From CAVQYV01 sp963718295 [NCBI: uncultured Methylomirabilota bacterium] (GTDB taxonomy: Bacteria; Methylomirabilota; Methylomirabilia; CAVQYV01): DNA of 64,000 bases. The stretch lies in assembly GCA_963718295.1 (NCBI GenBank), contig CAVQYV010000014.1:1-64000 (forward strand). The letters are read 5' to 3'. The translations under genes were made by a program, and so were the position numbers. Each line of letters opens with the position of its first letter. Positions within the stretch are counted from its first letter, which is position 1. The notes under the pieces are model-generated. The model was given only the letters and a program-made list of their open reading frames with translations. It did not search any database and was not told the origin of the DNA. Positions 62,178 through 64,000 of the stretch are shown here, piece by piece.

Positions 62178-63173
62178 TTACTGGTTGACCGCCGCCATCC
62201 TTTCAGGCGGGTATCGATCCCCGAGCACCTGATCTGCCAATTCATTGAGCGTAGCTCGATTCTCCTCTGTGAGGCGACAGTCAAGTGCCCCCAGGTTGGT
62301 CTGGAGATTGGCGAGCTTGGTCGTGCCTGGAATGGCTACAACATGATCTCCTTGGTCCAACACCCAGGCCAATGCAACCTGCGCTGCCACGCATCCCTTT
62401 TGGGCAGCAATCTCCTTGATCGCCTCCACCAGTTTGAGGTTAGACTCGATATTTCCCGGCTGAAACCGAGGCTGCATCTGGGCCCGGAAATCAGTCTCGC
62501 TGGTGGGCCGATCGCTGGTTGAGGTGTAGCGGCCGGTCAGCATTCCCCTACCTAAGGGCGAGTAGGCTACCAAGCTGATGCCAAGCTCCACACATGTGGG
62601 GAGTATGTCCTTCTCAATATCACGGCTAAATATCGAGTACTCGGTCTGAAGGGCGGCAATGGGATGAACAGCATGTGCCCGCTCAATCGTCTTGGCTGAA
62701 GCCTCTGACAAGCCAACAGCCCCGATCTTGCCCTCTTGAACTAACTTCGCCATCTCACCCACTGTATCCTCGATCTGCGTGGCCGGATCAACACGGTGGA
62801 GATAATACAGGTCAATCTTTTCGGTACCCAGACGCTTAAGACTCTTTTCGCAAGAGTTCCGGACATTGGCCGGAGAGCCGTCCACCCCCACGAAGGCGCC
62901 CGTGGCCGGGTCCCGTTGGGGACCAAACTTGGTCGCCAGAACAATTTGGTCCCAACGTCCGGCAAAAGCCTTACCCAGTAGTTGCTCATTGTGTCCTTGG
63001 CCGTAGATTTCCGCCGTATCAAAATGAGTGATACCCAGATCTACGGCCCGGTGGAGTAGATTGATGGCCTCCGACTCTTGCGTGGGTTCCCCGTAAAACT
63101 CGGAAAGTCCCATACATCCAAGTCCAATGGCCGATACTGAAATCCCTGATTGCCCAAGATTACGTGACAACAT
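62178..63173 (-). CDS. Aldo/keto reductase
   Basis: 331 residues from ATG 63173 (GGAGGCGTT upstream); longer frame to 63233 not needed. Start MLSRNLGQSGISVSAIGLGC; catalytic tetrad Asp in 'HFDTAEIYGQGHNEQ', Tyr in the same segment, Lys in 'VLATKFGPQ', His in 'LYYLHRVDP'. NADPH-binding C-term. Reduces aldehydes or ketones; specificity unknown. Confidence 0.93.
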   Translation of the reverse strand: MLSRNLGQSGISVSAIGLGCMGLSEFYGEPTQESEAINLLHRAVDLGITHFDTAEIYGQGHNEQLLGKAFAGRWDQIVLATKFGPQRDPATGAFVGVDGSPANVRNSCEKSLKRLGTEKIDLYYLHRVDPATQIEDTVGEMAKLVQEGKIGAVGLSEASAKTIERAHAVHPIAALQTEYSIFSRDIEKDILPTCVELGISLVAYSPLGRGMLTGRYTSTSDRPTSETDFRAQMQPRFQPGNIESNLKLVEAIKEIAAQKGCVAAQVALAWVLDQGDHVVAIPGTTKLANLQTNLGALDCRLTEENRATLNELADQVLGDRYPPERMAAVNQ

Positions 63174-63232
63174 AACGCCTCCTTTACCTTTACCCTTAAA
63201 CATAGACTTGATCCCTAGTCCCTCATTTAGCA

Positions 63233-63310
63233 CCTAATCGGGATAGGGAGGGGCCTCACGGCCTCCCCCCTCCCACACCACCTGGCATACGGATCACGTA
63301 CCAAGGCGGT
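63233..63310 (-). ncRNA. Group II intron 3' end region
   Basis: Minus strand after the maturase fragment: 'CCGCCTTGGTACG', 'CGTATGCCAGGTGGTGTGGG', then a GC-rich hairpin with GGCC-GTGA-GGCC loop and a closing CTATCCCGATT. These are the conserved C-type intron terminal segments (domains V-VI). The 5' intron part is missing. Confidence 0.55.
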
Positions 63311-63323
63311 TCGGCAGATTCAG

Positions 63324-63719
63324 TCAAGAAGGATGGCGTTGATATAAGCGGGGAACCCCGAGCTGGTCGAAGTAGCCGCCGGGAAGGGCAAAAGCGAGGG
63401 CGGGGCTTCGGCTCAACCGCCACGGCCCGTGCGCAGACTTACAGGTATTCCAGGCAAGATCACGGCTTACCCCGCGCTTGATGAGCTCCCGATATCCACG
63501 ACGCCCCCACTGCTTCCACAGGTAACACCGCAGCCGACGCCGCACCCAGGAGTCCAGTTCCTTGAAGGCCGACTTCGCCTCAGCTAACCCAAAATAGCCG
63601 TGCCAGCCAACCAGGTACTCGCGGAGATCCCGGACTACCACCTGCAGCGAGACGCCACGGGTGCGCTGGGCCAGTCGTCGGATCTCATCCTTAAACCCCT
63701 TTAAGGCCTTCTGGCTCAC
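63324..63719 (-). pseudogene. Group II intron maturase, C-terminal fragment
   Basis: 131 codons from a GTG. 'GFKDEIRRLAQRTRGVSLQV', 'YLVGWHGYFGLAEAKSAFKE', 'LRCYLWKQWGRRGYRELIKR' and 'GPWRLSRSPALAFALPGGYF' are the GIIM maturase domain and its end. The reverse transcriptase part (about 280 residues) is absent. The boundary lies where a heptanucleotide tandem repeat begins. Confidence 0.85.
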
Positions 63720-63743
63720 AGTCAGCCGGTTTGACCTCTGCGC

Positions 63744-63773
63744 TGTTACCTGTTACCTGTTACCTGTTACCTG
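63744..63773 (+). repeat. 7-bp tandem repeat TGTTACC x4
   Basis: TGTTACC occurs four times in a row plus TG at the truncated 5' edge of the group II intron fragment and upstream of ruvX. Possibly slippage-prone filler formed at the deletion junction. Confidence 0.9.
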
Positions 63774-63848
63774 CTGTATGCTGTCGACTGTTGGCTATTG
63801 CCAATCTATCCTTGCGCACGGCCCCCCTATCCTTTATATATACCCCCC

Positions 63849-64000
63849 ATGAGAATTCTCGCGATCGATTACGGGGAGAAACGAATCGGCCTGGCCGTCT
63901 CCGACGAGATGGGGATCACGGCGCGGGGGATCTCCGTCATCGAGCGCAAGTCGAAGCGCGCGGACCTGGACGCCATCGCAGCGGCCGTCTCGGAGTACGG
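63849..64000 (+). CDS. ruvX: Holliday junction resolvase-like protein YqgF/RuvX, partial
   Basis: The first 50 residues read MRILAIDYGEKRIGLAVSDE, the RNase H-like start of RuvX/YqgF with the catalytic Asp in AIDYG. The frame runs off the right edge. The family processes Holliday junctions or pre-16S rRNA. Confidence 0.9.
   Translation, partial: MRILAIDYGEKRIGLAVSDEMGITARGISVIERKSKRADLDAIAAAVSEY

Noticed and set aside
63744-63773. Short CRISPR-like array
   Set aside because: Seven-base units without spacers; a simple tandem repeat, not CRISPR. No other spaced repeats were seen in the window.

Overview
This window looks like a Gram-negative, anaerobic or microaerophilic environmental bacterium. 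Evidence: outer-membrane beta-barrels, Tat and lipoprotein signals, two sigma54-type activators, a superoxide reductase, rubrerythrin and bacterioferritin genes, and anaerobic-style cobalt/B12 genes. Gene content resembles the old Deltaproteobacteria, Nitrospirota or NC10 lineages, but no rRNA or other phylogenetic marker is present, so the lineage is a guess. The backbone is moderately GC-rich. Two clearly GC-richer islands (about 46.5-49.8 kb and 54.9-59.1 kb) look transferred.

Layout. 1-3.7 kb: an AsmA-like gene running off the left edge with a near-identical internal duplication, an IS110 scar and a terminator-like hairpin. 3.7-10.9 kb: secreted or orphan proteins (tandem 88-residue repeat protein, terminase small subunit-like remnant, deleted VOC gene, NTF2-like protein, DUF362 protein, SBBP-repeat lipoprotein). 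Three of these minus-strand genes lie behind almost identical strong promoters. 11.2-14.7 kb: a tightly coupled operon of methyltransferase, class I isoprenoid synthase, FtsX-type permease and ABC ATPase. 14.9-19.2 kb: rhodanese, superoxide reductase, DJ-1/PfpI (frameshifted), ferritin-like protein, RAM-domain regulator and glutamate dehydrogenase. 19.5-30.6 kb: a GAF3-AAA+ activator with a degenerate GAFTGA loop, argS, and a pilus-like locus of two paralogous secreted subunits, a PapD-like chaperone and a barrel with SdrD-B-like domains. The pilus locus has a textbook -24/-12 promoter and an adjacent NtrC-type regulator.

31.0-42.2 kb: outer-membrane protein, complete ECF-type Ni/Co importer (CbiM/NikM, two periplasmic accessory proteins, CbiQ, His-tailed CbiO) with its own candidate outer-membrane channel, then lower-ligand cobalamin assembly (cobU, frameshifted cbiX, cobT, cobS, cobC). 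Import and B12 synthesis form one functional unit, and both transcripts begin with a promoter-leader-terminator arrangement. 42.3-46.3 kb: aconitase and isocitrate dehydrogenase. 46.4-49.8 kb: a GC-rich photolyase cluster truncated at both ends. 49.8-54.4 kb: small redox and iron proteins with a thioesterase pseudogene.

54.8-61.3 kb is a mobile-element patchwork: a secreted catalase-peroxidase bracketed by 84-bp copies of an IS256 end, an IS256 transposase whose catalytic-Glu segment is frameshifted, an IS1380 remnant, and an intact REP-type Y1 transposase with inverted ends. 61.2-64 kb: a PhzF-like gene flanked by attC-like hairpins, an aldo/keto reductase, the 3' end of a group II intron, and the start of ruvX at the right edge.

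Single-base homopolymer shifts recur in pfpI, cbiX and the IS256 transposase. Sequencing or assembly error must be excluded before calling these mutations. I saw no rRNA, tRNA or CRISPR array.
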